DNA from: Candidatus Bandiella woodruffii
GTDB lineage: Bacteria; Pseudomonadota; Alphaproteobacteria; Rickettsiales; Midichloriaceae
NCBI RefSeq assembly: GCF_034359465.1
Contig: NZ_CP110821.1
Location: 1-64,000 of the forward strand
Length of the DNA: 64,000 nt
Direction of reading: 5' to 3'
Under the pieces are notes generated by a model. The model ran no database searches, was not told the origin of the DNA, and saw only the letters and a program-made list of their open reading frames with translations. This document shows, piece by piece, positions 18,214-26,462 of the stretch. Positions within the stretch are counted from its first letter, which is position 1. Every line of letters begins with the position of its first letter. A program made the position numbers and the translations under genes.

Positions 18214-18718
18214 ATTTAATAACATAGAAGACTGGTTTAATAAAATACAACCAGAAATAAAAAAATCTAAATCAGTTGATATAGATTTAGACTATTTCTT
18301 AAAGAGAAATAAGGACCCTCTTTGCTTTGTAAAAAAGGGTATTGTAATGTTAAATGAATTAGTAGTTTTATGTAAAAAAAAGGGCATTATAGAAGATTAC
18401 ATGCCGTCAATAATTATTCCATTAAAATGCATTAAAGCTAGTAACATTGCAGTATTCAATTCGAATAATTTTGATTTAGTAAACGAAATAGACAGTATGA
18501 GCCCAGGTGATATATGTTTAATTAATCGTGATGAAAATAAGTATTATGTCATGTTAGAAGAATATAAGTATCCTCTAAAAATAGAGTTGCCAATAAAATT
18601 AAATAAAAACTGCAAAATTTATTATCATTGCTTTCGTAATGAAGAAGAATTAAAGCATAATTGGGAATTCTATAGATATATAAGCATAAAGCATTATACA
18701 GATAGGCTTATTAATTAA
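18206..18718 (+). CDS. Candidate immunity protein for the upstream toxin tip
   Basis: 170 residues (MIKFNNIEDWFNKIQPEIKK...), acidic to neutral, with no signal peptide or recognised family. The start overlaps the exoprotein stop (ATGATTAA, 18206-18213), and GGAA lies about ten bases upstream; an ATG at 18188 in the same frame is possible but less well placed. A small intracellular protein coupled directly behind a contact-dependent toxin is normally its immunity protein. That role is inferred from position only. A terminator-like hairpin follows at 18800. Confidence 0.6.
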   Translation: MIKFNNIEDWFNKIQPEIKKSKSVDIDLDYFLKRNKDPLCFVKKGIVMLNELVVLCKKKGIIEDYMPSIIIPLKCIKASNIAVFNSNNFDLVNEIDSMSPGDICLINRDENKYYVMLEEYKYPLKIELPIKLNKNCKIYYHCFRNEEELKHNWEFYRYISIKHYTDRLIN

Positions 18719-18719
18719 A

Positions 18720-18788
18720 ATGAAGCATACAAAAAACCCTAGTGAAAATGGCAAAAATAATCATGAAGAAAAGGACTCTAAAAAATAG
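18720..18788 (+). CDS. 22-residue small ORF after the immunity gene
   Basis: ATG at 18720, two bases after the preceding stop, encodes MKHTKNPSENGKNNHEEKDS and two further lysines. It is highly charged and lies before the hairpin, within the same presumed transcript. It could be a real small peptide or chance; no homologue is known to me. Confidence 0.25.
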   Translation: MKHTKNPSENGKNNHEEKDSKK

Positions 18789-18799
18789 GTAAAATCGTA

Positions 18800-18823
18800 T
18801 ACAAAAAACAATTATTTTTTGTA
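18800..18823. terminator. Hairpin after the toxin/immunity unit
   Basis: Perfect 9-bp stem TACAAAAAA / TTTTTTGTA around a six-base loop, with T-rich sequence in the 3' arm. It is AU-rich and therefore weak, but placed where the operon should end. Confidence 0.5.
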
Positions 18824-18914
18824 TGGAATTAAGTTACAAAAAAAATAAAAATTTTATTTACTCTTTAACTGCAGCTTGTTATAGTAACTAAAACTAAACC
18901 GGTTTACTTGCTAT

Positions 18915-19766
18915 GGCACCGTCAAGTTAATGGAGGTAAGGGCGTGACAGAGCATCTTTTTAAAATTATGCAGCAGCTATGGATTGAGCGGCGTGATCCC
19001 AAATAGATTTAGCTTCGAAAAACATTTCTTTTTGCTTGCTAGAACTGTTAATATACCTGCCCACATCTACTGAAAATATGTTCCTTATTTTTCCCATCAA
19101 AGAAAGAGTTTGCTGTACCCCAGAAGGAGATTTGAATTTTATTAGGCATTTCTCTTTCCTGCGTGTTGGTTGGTGTGCATTTTCAACCCTATTATTTAAT
19201 CCTTTATGGCGCCTATGCTCTGTTTTAGGGCACATTTCTTTTATAGGTTTGGTATAGCTTTTTAATTTATCTGTCACGATTACTCTGGGTACTGGATTTG
19301 ATTGTAATAATCTTGATAAAAACCTTATCGCAGACTTTTTATTACGTCTGGTCTGTAGGAAGACATCTATCTCATATCCATCTTCATCTACAGCTCTCCA
19401 CAAAATAAAATATTTACCGTTAATTTTAATGCTCATCTCATCCAAATGCCATTTATCCTTTGCTTTCCTCTACTTCTTCTTGATTATATCTAAAAACCTT
19501 TTTCCAAATTTAATACACCATGCTCTTATCGTTTCATGGCTTACTTCTATACCCCTTTATAACAACTCTTCTGCTACGTCTCTATAACTCAAATTAAATC
19601 TGTGGTACAACCAAACTGCATGTCCTATTATCACCATTGGATATCTGTATCTGCTCGCTCTTTCTTCCATTGTTTTTCTATTATTTTTTATTTTGCTCCA
19701 ATTTACTATTTTTTCCCTCTTCTCTCAATACCTTTTGCACCTCAACTTTTTTAACTTGACGGTGCC
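18915..19766 (-). mobile_element. IS6-A element (copy 1)
   Basis: 852 bp bounded by inverted GGCACCGTCAAGTTAA / TTAACTTGACGGTGCC. Carries a minus-strand transposase pseudogene. The octamers either side do not match. Related copies: 40645 (interrupted), 57477, and ends at 38069, 56219 and 57407. Confidence 0.9.
18966..19670 (-). pseudogene. IS6-family transposase with two in-frame stops
   Basis: The full reading starts MEERASRYRYPMVIIGHAVW and ends WDHAAQSIAAA. The DDE residues are visible (WHLDEMSIKI, VIVTDKLKSY, NNRVENAHQPTRRKEK). A TAA follows ...RDVAEELL and, unique to this copy, a TAG replaces a Gln codon just before RKAKDKWHL. The TAA is shared by every copy that includes this region. 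The downstream frame from 19445 covers the catalytic domain but lacks the DNA-binding N-terminus. Confidence 0.85.
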
Positions 19767-19900
19767 ATCTGATATCCAAAATGGAGAGTTTTCAAAAAGC
19801 TAAATCTATCTGTGATGATGCCGCTATACAGGCTTGTTCTGTCTAAAATAGACTTGAATATAATACTCTTATACTCAATGAAACTTAACTTGACGGTGCC
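19767..19900 (+). mobile_element. Remnant right end of an IS6-like element
   Basis: Encodes a diverged IS6 C-terminus (ESFQKAKSICDDAAIQACSV, stop) and ends in AACTTGACGGTGCC. No other part of this copy is present. Confidence 0.6.
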
Positions 19901-19910
19901 AAAAGTTCTG

Positions 19911-19939
19911 TTGACATTAATCGCCGCTTTTTATACTAT
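19911..19939 (+). promoter_or_regulatory. Sigma-70-type promoter for the 19971-22887 operon
   Basis: TTGACA at 19911-19916 and TACTAT at 19934-19939, spaced by 17 bases, lie about 30 bases before the first start codon. The -35 is a perfect consensus. It begins ten bases after the IS6-like terminal repeat, so the promoter is not inside the IS end. Confidence 0.65.
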
Positions 19940-19970
19940 CATATAAAATTGTATAAACACGATTTAAGCT

Positions 19971-20828
19971 ATGAAAAGTTCTGAATTAACGCAATTAACG
20001 CCTCAAAAAGCACATTCTCTTGAAATTGAAAAATATATTGAATCTTACGGTAAAATTATATCTACATCTGAGTTACAGGCTTTGCCTAAGCATGATCAAT
20101 TCATGGAATTGTGCACAAGCCAAGAACTGAATAACGAATATAATGCTGTTAGTAACGGCTACGATTATTTAATTAATAAATTTTACACAGACCTTAAGCA
20201 TTTTCACGAGAGATCTACGCTACTTTTTCAAAGTGGCAAGCAAGATTTTGATGTTAAGTTTAATGAGAACATAATATATGGCCATAACGCAGATAATCCT
20301 GACCAAAAGCCACTTTCATGCTCTCATTCGGATAAGTACTATAACATTATGCACATATTTTTTCAATACTTGGCGATAAAAAATGAAAATTTTAAATTTG
20401 AACAAAACCCTGGACTTTTTTTCTCTATTGGGAAAAAGTCGTATTCGGCTTATTCTATGGCCAATATCTCAAAATATTTTCAAATTTCTGCGTACGTTAA
20501 TGGCCAAGCAAAGCAGCTAGATTTTTATAAAGAAGATAGTTCTGCTATTAAGACCCCCATAAAAGACACTTTTAAAGCCTTAGATGATTATATGAATGGT
20601 ATAAAATTGTTGCTAAATCGAGATATAAGAGATGAGGGATCTATGTGTGAAACCATTCGAGACAGCGAGCCTTATACACAAGCGATGGTCTGTATCCAAC
20701 ATAATAACGTTGTTGTTAACGCAAATGCGCCGATGAATTACAAAAACTGCTATGCTATCATGCAGTGGATTAATGTGCATCCAGAAATATGTGGTAATTA
20801 TACCGAACTAACAATAGAAGATCTATAA
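19971..20828 (+). CDS. Unknown protein, first gene of a two-gene operon
   Basis: 285 residues with no signal peptide, membrane segment or recognised family. Features: a His/Asp-rich centre (GHNADNPDQKPLSCSHSDKY) and scattered cysteines. It is read from a strong promoter and ends one base before the start of the next gene, so the two are surely co-expressed. Its base composition matches its neighbours. It could be a symbiont-specific effector or its partner, which is speculation from context only. Confidence 0.6.
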   Translation: MKSSELTQLTPQKAHSLEIEKYIESYGKIISTSELQALPKHDQFMELCTSQELNNEYNAVSNGYDYLINKFYTDLKHFHERSTLLFQSGKQDFDVKFNENIIYGHNADNPDQKPLSCSHSDKYYNIMHIFFQYLAIKNENFKFEQNPGLFFSIGKKSYSAYSMANISKYFQISAYVNGQAKQLDFYKEDSSAIKTPIKDTFKALDDYMNGIKLLLNRDIRDEGSMCETIRDSEPYTQAMVCIQHNNVVVNANAPMNYKNCYAIMQWINVHPEICGNYTELTIEDL

Positions 20829-20829
20829 A

Positions 20830-22887
20830 ATGGTATCGAGCATCATTAATTGTAAAAAATATAAAGATTCTAAGGCATTTGTCCCTAAAGATTATTCTTT
20901 AAAAAGCGTTAAGGCAACGGATAAGTTGTTACAAAACATTGTTGATTCAATGTTCGTAATTAAAAGTACTGACAGTAATGTAGTATTAAATGAAGATTGC
21001 TTAAGCCTATCTAGTGTATTAGTAAAATTATTGGATTTTGATGAAATAAAAAATGTAGACGCCCCTTCATTTTTTAACATTTCGTATAATTTATGTAGAC
21101 TAAGTGAAGTGGTATCAGAACGTGATTACTATTCTTTTTGCGTTAATTTAACAAAATCTGATAAAACTAAGGATTTATTGCTTGGATTCAGTGCACTGAT
21201 AAATGCTGAAGGAGATAAATATTGCAACCTAAAGTATGATGTTTTTAAAAAAAATGATGCACAGTTCGCAAAATTATATACTCTATGCGGCGATTTCTAT
21301 TTTTTCTCTACTTTATTAGACGATGCTGATAATTGGTATCAACGCTCCTACTCTATAAATGGAAATTCTTATTCTGCTTCTCAATTGGGTGTTATACACA
21401 TAGCTAAAGCAAAGACAGAAGAGGATGTACTGAAGGGCTGCAAATATCTTCAATATGGCTCAAGCTATTCAGAATTAACAAAGGCAAGGTACTTGCTTTA
21501 CACCTATAACAGCATTTGCTTCGATGAAAAGATCTTTACTTCTATTCTAAAAGATCTGGGAGATGAAACGCCAGTCGCTTTGTGTGTCAATTACCATCTT
21601 ATCCATCAAAATATAGTGATCGATGATTCATTTTTTTCTTTTGATAAGATGCTGTCTTTTTTTGAGAAAGATAGTTGTATAAAACATTACTATTTATATC
21701 ATAATATACTTTATGGCATAGATTTAGGAATTGAGAGGGTTACATTATCATCAGCCTTAGATGAGATTTTTGATGTATACCTATCATCTAGATTGCTTTA
21801 TGCAAAAGTTATAATAAATGATATTAATTCAAACATCAAAGATAAATTGAATTTTGAATCTGACAGATCGTTAGGTCAAAGTAGTTATATAGGCCCGAAG
21901 AAAGATATAAAAGAAAGTTATGAAAAGGTTTTGCAAAAAAAATATATAGTTAATAATGCTGAGTTAAATAAGCTCTTACCAAAAGACACTGCGAATCTTA
22001 AAGATGTTTCTGCGTTTACTAGAAAGTATTTAACTTTATATCATCCAGATAAACTAAAAGACTACCAATCAAAAATCGATGATATAGAAAAGGAGCAATT
22101 CTCCAAAGAAGATATTTATGTAATAAACTCCTATAATAACGCTCTCAAGAAGGATCAGGTTAAAACGGTCATAGAATGTGGGTGGTTTTATTGCTCAGAA
22201 GTTGTTAAATTTACTGAAGACAGATCTTTCTTATCGATTGATTATTTTTACAAAAGAAACGAAGAGTTATTTTTAAAACTAACAAATATTACCAGTCTCA
22301 ATTTTGATAACTCTATTGAATACTCGCCATACAGTATCATGCAATATAAAGAATATTCGTGCAAGTTTTTAAAAGAGTTACTAAAAATCGTTATTAATTT
22401 TAAAAAGTCCTTTCCTTTAGAGGCGCGTGAGATTTCAACTGTGTCTGATAAATATTTTGAAAGTATAAACGTTGCCTTTTCCACATCTATTAATGGACGG
22501 GAATGCTATAACTCGATTGGGTATGATTTAATAGATCTTGCATTTGAACAAAAAAACTTAGCCTTAATAAGGCAATATTTTGATCACTTTTCTCAGTACT
22601 CGGCTAACCTCAAAGGTTGTGAACAAAATTTTCATTACTCACTAGATTCGTTGCTAAATGGCGTCTCAAGAAATGAGGAGGTTACTTATTCTAATTGCCC
22701 AAGATTTGAATATATAGCTAGACTATATAATGGCAATACTGCAATAGACGGCCTAGAGGTAGAATTAGATTTATACCTTTCATGCGAGTATTATAATCAA
22801 TCTCAGCTTGATAAATCTGATATAAAAGAAGAAATAGGATACGAGCAATGGCTAATATGTGAACCTTACTTTACAGAAGACTTATAG
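20830..22887 (+). CDS. Large unknown protein with Sel1-like repeats and a J-domain-like segment
   Basis: 685 residues, no signal peptide. Residues ~150-230 (YTLCGDFYFFSTLLDDADNW, YSASQLGVIHIAKAKTEED) look like degenerate Sel1/TPR helices. Residues ~375-440 contain AFTRKYLTLYHPDKLKDYQS, with the His-Pro-Asp tripeptide at 405-407, and end in INSYNNALKK, the helix order of a DnaJ J-domain, whose HPD stimulates Hsp70. Placed mid-protein rather than N-terminal, this is unusual. The start is one base after the upstream stop. Function unknown; an Hsp70-interacting effector is a reasonable hypothesis. Confidence 0.65.
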   Translation: MVSSIINCKKYKDSKAFVPKDYSLKSVKATDKLLQNIVDSMFVIKSTDSNVVLNEDCLSLSSVLVKLLDFDEIKNVDAPSFFNISYNLCRLSEVVSERDYYSFCVNLTKSDKTKDLLLGFSALINAEGDKYCNLKYDVFKKNDAQFAKLYTLCGDFYFFSTLLDDADNWYQRSYSINGNSYSASQLGVIHIAKAKTEEDVLKGCKYLQYGSSYSELTKARYLLYTYNSICFDEKIFTSILKDLGDETPVALCVNYHLIHQNIVIDDSFFSFDKMLSFFEKDSCIKHYYLYHNILYGIDLGIERVTLSSALDEIFDVYLSSRLLYAKVIINDINSNIKDKLNFESDRSLGQSSYIGPKKDIKESYEKVLQKKYIVNNAELNKLLPKDTANLKDVSAFTRKYLTLYHPDKLKDYQSKIDDIEKEQFSKEDIYVINSYNNALKKDQVKTVIECGWFYCSEVVKFTEDRSFLSIDYFYKRNEELFLKLTNITSLNFDNSIEYSPYSIMQYKEYSCKFLKELLKIVINFKKSFPLEAREISTVSDKYFESINVAFSTSINGRECYNSIGYDLIDLAFEQKNLALIRQYFDHFSQYSANLKGCEQNFHYSLDSLLNGVSRNEEVTYSNCPRFEYIARLYNGNTAIDGLEVELDLYLSCEYYNQSQLDKSDIKEEIGYEQWLICEPYFTEDL

Positions 22888-22908
22888 TCATTAATATCTG
22901 GGCTAAGT

Positions 22909-23751
22909 CTAATAAGAGAAAGAAATGCCAGCCATTAAGTTAGCTATGGCTCCTCCTTTTGTATTAAATCTACATAATTTAAGATCTATACTTGTATTTT
23001 CATTTACAGGAAATTCTACGCCTAATCCGTATTTGATTCCGAGTCCATATCTTTTTTCTTTATTTACTAATTCTCTTTTTTGATCTACCTTATAAACACT
23101 CTCTATACTATAGGATATAGAGCTGCCTATCAGAACATATGGATTAAATTGCACTTGGTACAATTTATTAGTAACTAGTATTTTGGCTATAGGTATTTCC
23201 AAATCCAATCCCAGTCTATAATCAGCAATATAAGAAACGAAAGACTGAGTGGTTGTGAGTAGTTTAGACCCTTTATTATATCTTTTTAATCTATCTGCGA
23301 AAATATACCTATCTACTGCCATATCACAAATTGGTTTTGTTAGTATATAATGATCATTTAAAATCCATGGGTTTTCTTTTTTAGTTATATTTGATACTAT
23401 GCACATAGTGTAATAAGCTAGTACTTTATATTTTTTAGAGATATAATGAGATGGAAAGTATTCTGCAATATCTATATCTGAAGTTGTACTATAATGCCTG
23501 CTCGAAAAATTCCTACCTGCTGATATGGAAAGCCAATATTTATTGTTTATTGGGATTTTTAATGCAGCCTCCGTTACATTTTTGCCCGCTGTTAACTCAT
23601 ACTTATTTTTAGCCCTTATTTTATTAATTTCTTGCAAACTAGTTTTATTATTGAAATTAAACTCATATGTCAAATCTATATCACGCATTGAAGCTTTGGC
23701 AGCTTGATAATTTATCAATATCATAAATAAGGCGTATATATAGTGTCTCAT
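22909..23751 (-). CDS. Predicted outer-membrane beta-barrel protein
   Basis: 280 residues. It begins MRHYIYALFMILINYQAAKA, a signal peptide with AKA before the probable cleavage site. The rest alternates polar and hydrophobic residues in short strands (LTYEFNFNNK, KYWLSISAGRNF, YGLGIKYGLGVEFPVNENTS) and ends LMAGISFSY with a terminal aromatic, as in barrel proteins inserted by BamA. It resembles small rickettsial surface antigens in layout, but I recognise no specific family. It converges on the upstream operon with 21 bases between stop codons, which may share a terminator. Confidence 0.65.
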   Translation of the reverse strand: MRHYIYALFMILINYQAAKASMRDIDLTYEFNFNNKTSLQEINKIRAKNKYELTAGKNVTEAALKIPINNKYWLSISAGRNFSSRHYSTTSDIDIAEYFPSHYISKKYKVLAYYTMCIVSNITKKENPWILNDHYILTKPICDMAVDRYIFADRLKRYNKGSKLLTTTQSFVSYIADYRLGLDLEIPIAKILVTNKLYQVQFNPYVLIGSSISYSIESVYKVDQKRELVNKEKRYGLGIKYGLGVEFPVNENTSIDLKLCRFNTKGGAIANLMAGISFSY

Positions 23752-23812
23752 ATAGATTGTAAATAATGATAATTATAGCAATATAACAAAACTTACGCTA
23801 TGCTATATTTTC

Positions 23813-23941
23813 GGTTCTGTCGCATCTGTGAAAATTCAGTGCAAAAAGTGAAAAGTGAAAATTTCAAAGTGCGGAAAATCGGGAGTTAAAAATTCTTAAT
23901 TTTTACTTTTTATTTCAAAAATTAACAGATGCGACAGAACC
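23813..23941 (+). repeat. 129-bp miniature element (MITE-1), copy 1
   Basis: Perfect 17-bp terminal inverted repeats GGTTCTGTCGCATCTGT / ACAGATGCGACAGAACC around a non-coding AT-rich core. The ends match those of IS6-B for about 13 bases, so it is probably a non-autonomous derivative. Five other essentially identical copies are at 24175, 25143 (split), 28667, 34449 and 34893. Confidence 0.92.
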
Positions 23942-24174
23942 TCTAATACTTCTGCTTTGAATTCGATCAATAAGCCATTATCTAAAGAAGACCAAATAGA
24001 AATTAGGCATAACAAATATCTAAACAATAGGATAGAAGGCGATCACAGATTTGTAAAGAAACGAACTAGACCGATGCTTGGTTTCAAATCCTTTAGAAGT
24101 GCCGCCAGGACTATTGCAGGAATAGAGCTCTTGCACATGATTAAAAAAGGACAACTTGCTGACAATGACAATTA
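23942..24174 (+). pseudogene. IS6-B transposase C-terminal fragment between two MITE-1 copies
   Basis: Encodes NSINKPLSKEDQIEIRHNKY, NNRIEGDHRFVKKR, SFRSAARTIAGIELLHMIKK, a diverged version of the IS6-B C-terminus at 54660-54870. It is bounded on both sides by MITE-1, in place of the element's own ends. Confidence 0.8.
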
Positions 24175-24303
24175 GGTTCTGTCGCATCTGTGAAAATTCA
24201 GTGCAAAAAGTGAAAAGTGAAAATTTCAAAGTGCGGAAAATCGGGAGTTAAAAATTCTTAATTTTTACTTTTTATTTCAAAAATTAACAGATGCGACAGA
24301 ACC
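24175..24303 (+). repeat. MITE-1, copy 2
   Basis: 129 bp, identical to copy 1, same orientation. Confidence 0.92.
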
Positions 24304-24327
24304 AATATCAGCGTATCATAGAGAATT

Positions 24328-24582
24328 CTAGTAGTGATAACGGCATTGAATGATGACTAGTTGATCATTCTCAGATTTGTAAACTAGCCTATGTTCAGCA
24401 TTAATCCTTCTAGACCAATAACCGCTCATATCAAACTTTAGTGATTCTGGCTTGCCAATTCCTTGAAATGGATGTCGTAAGCAATCTTTGATTAAGTCAT
24501 TAATCCTTTGTAAGGTCTTTTTATCGGTTTTTTGCCAAAACAAATAATCTTTCCAAGCATCTTCAGAAAAAACAATGGTCAT
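24328..24582 (-). CDS. yoeB: YoeB toxin (ribosome-dependent mRNA interferase)
   Basis: Cleaves mRNA in the ribosomal A site when freed from YefM. From the ATG at 24582 the protein has 84 residues, exactly the E. coli length, and keeps the catalytic residues Glu46 (GKPESLKF), Arg65 (EHRLVY), His83 and Tyr84 (CRYHY end). The ATG lies one base after the antitoxin stop, so an upstream TTG in the same frame is unlikely to be the start. The pair looks intact. Confidence 0.94.
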   Translation of the reverse strand: MTIVFSEDAWKDYLFWQKTDKKTLQRINDLIKDCLRHPFQGIGKPESLKFDMSGYWSRRINAEHRLVYKSENDQLVIIQCRYHY

Positions 24583-24583
24583 T

Positions 24584-24838
24584 TTATTCTTCAATCAATT
24601 CCTTTTTGAGGAATTTCTGCTTTTCAATTTGTTTTAAAGACCTAGCAAGACGAGCAGCATTTTTAGGACTACGCAAAAGGTAAAGAGTTTCTTCAATGGC
24701 ACTGTAATCTTCAAGAGAGATCATAACAACGGGCTTTTCATTCTGTCTGGTGATGATTAGAGGAGTGTGGTCATTGCAAACAGAGCTCATAGTTTTAGCA
24801 AAGTTTTTTCTTGCTTGAGTGTAGGTAATAGCGTCCAT
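24584..24838 (-). CDS. yefM: YefM antitoxin (Phd/YefM family)
   Basis: 84 residues. The N-terminal DNA-binding fold (MDAITYTQARKNFAKTMSSV, PLIITRQNEKPVVMISLEDY) is characteristic, followed by the YoeB-binding tail (SPKNAARLARSLKQIEKQ). It neutralises YoeB and represses the operon. It is the first gene of the pair, downstream of a palindromic operator. Confidence 0.94.
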   Translation of the reverse strand: MDAITYTQARKNFAKTMSSVCNDHTPLIITRQNEKPVVMISLEDYSAIEETLYLLRSPKNAARLARSLKQIEKQKFLKKELIEE

Positions 24839-25142
24839 AAGTTTATATTTTGGTTATTTTGAATTTTTATCTAGGATACTACATAAGTACTTATATAGTC
24901 AACAAAAACCTTAAAGAGGATTTTTTATGAAGTTTTTTACCAATAATCTCAATAGAGCAAAGAAGTTAAAATTAAAACCTATTTAAACCCACCTTTAAAG
25001 CTCGTACAGCAACAATAAGCATCTAAACTATATATCCCTACCAGAAAACAAGAAGTAGCTCTAAAAACATTATTAAAACCTGATTAAATAGCATTAATGA
25101 TTTTAATGGGATTTTGCAGATTAAAATGCTGGCAACAAATAG
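24839..25142. other. yefM upstream region and gene-free stretch
   Basis: The first 65 bases hold the yefM promoter and operator. After that only a 19-codon plus-strand ORF (24927-24986, MKFFTNNLNRAKKLKLKPI) with a fair AGAGGA ribosome-binding site is seen. The rest, up to the MITE-1 at 25143, looks like decayed sequence with no recognisable product. Confidence 0.4.
24878..24899 (-). promoter_or_regulatory. Palindromic operator of yefM-yoeB
   Basis: A 22-bp palindrome with one mismatched pair, centred on the perfect TAAGTACTTA at 24884-24893. On the minus strand it overlaps TTGACT (24902-24897) and precedes TAGTAT, so it covers the likely promoter. YefM-type antitoxins autoregulate through such palindromes; binding is inferred. 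Confidence 0.6.
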
Positions 25143-25253
25143 GGTTCTGTCGCATCTGTGAAAATTCAGTGCAAAAAGTGAAAAGTGAAAATTTCAAAGT
25201 GCGGAAAATCGGGAGTTAAAAATTCTTAATTTTTACTTTTTATTTCAAAAATT

Positions 25254-26040
25254 CAGAGTGTTAGCCAAAGATAGATATAAAATTGCCCTGCTCACTTAGG
25301 AAATTATTGTTATCCTCAAAATGTACCCAGAGCTTAATCGTAAGATCGACAACTTCTTCAGATTTTGAAACTACCTTTGTTTTTCTGGTCATTCTTGCAA
25401 TTCTGTGCCTTGTGTTTGAGTTATTGGACTCAATTGAGAGTGTATGTTGTTTGCCAACAACATGTTGATGGCGAGGTATAACCTCTGAATAAACAGACCA
25501 ATCGTCTGTGTAATAACTGCAATTATCTCTACTTATGATTTTCCACAATTTTCTAAAGGTTGTAACGTTACGCTTACCAACCACCCAGGCAACAACTCTC
25601 TTGAGCTCCCTACTATAGGCTTTCCATATCCATAATTTGTTTTTTTTGAATCTACAAAATGCCACATCTCATCTATTTCAACTTCTCTCAATTCTTCCGG
25701 CACTGTTGGTCTTGGTATCTTTTTAGCATACAGTATTATCCACTTATATACGCTAGTATGAGCTACTTTAAATAATTTCCCTAGCCATCTAAAGCTACTT
25801 TTTTCCATGCTGTACAATAACACTGCCAGAGCCTTCATCTCTGGCGAACAGCCTCTTAATTTAGTGCTTGTAAAATTACATCCACACTCTTTGCATTTAT
25901 ACCTTTGCATACCCCTAATATTACCATTCTTAACGTATTTACTGCTACTGCATTTTTTACACTCTGTATTCATATCTCTATTTTCTTTGTTGCTCGCTAT
26001 ATTCATTTTAGCATCTTATCTATCTTATGGCAACACTCCC
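25254..26040 (-). mobile_element. IS1-A element, complete (copy 3)
   Basis: 787 bp in reverse orientation, with CAAAAATT duplicated on both sides. This is the clearest defined insertion in the window and fixes the exact ends of the family. Confidence 0.94.
25261..26006 (-). CDS. IS1-family transposase InsAB' (copy 3)
   Basis: Same organisation as the copy at 5505: InsA-like part 26006-25533, catalytic part in the -1 frame to 25261, and an intact eight-A slip site. Probably active. Confidence 0.9.
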
Positions 26041-26066
26041 CAAAAATTAACAGATGCGACAGAACC

Positions 26067-26462
26067 TATAGGATTGCAGCTATAGTGTCTTTGTATTTTT
26101 TATTAAAGGTAAGTTCTTTTTCCAAGTATAGATAGATTCCTAGATTCTCAAATCTAATGATACCATATGCATTGCTTACATTGTATCTATAATTTCTATA
26201 CGAATCTAATTTGTGTTTATATTTTGTCCATCTATGCCCACACCCAATTGTATAATCTATATCAGGACTATATAGTCCTGTATAATTAAAATCTAAAATC
26301 AAGTTATTTGATAAATAATTATTACCAAGGTCTAGTATGTCAATTGGTGAATTATTAAAATTATCTAGCGTATATACATCTGACATATAATCAAAATTAT
26401 TATACGAGACGCTGCTCTTAATAAATTGAGTAGCTTTGATATTAAGTAGTTTGCTGTACTTA
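26067..26462 (-). pseudogene. Fragment of a possible outer-membrane protein behind a group II intron
   Basis: Open frame of about 130 residues with strand-like alternation (NLILDFNYTGLYSPDIDYTI, AYGIIRFENLGIYLYLEKEL). Its upstream part is replaced by the intron (3' end at 26463) and its downstream end by MITE-1 at 26066, which supplies the stop. No family recognised; barrel character is only suggested. Confidence 0.45.

Larger units (their letters stand above)
25143..26066 (+). repeat. MITE-1, copy 3, split by IS1-A
   Basis: Bases 25143-25253 and 26049-26066 together reconstitute the 129-bp element. Between them sits a complete IS1-A with the 8-bp duplication CAAAAATT (25246-25253 and 26041-26048). 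This dates the IS1-A insertion after the MITE. Confidence 0.9.

Noticed and set aside
23813-24303. Composite transposon with MITE-1 as the flanking repeats
   Set aside because: The segment between carries only a transposase fragment; no target duplication surrounds the unit.
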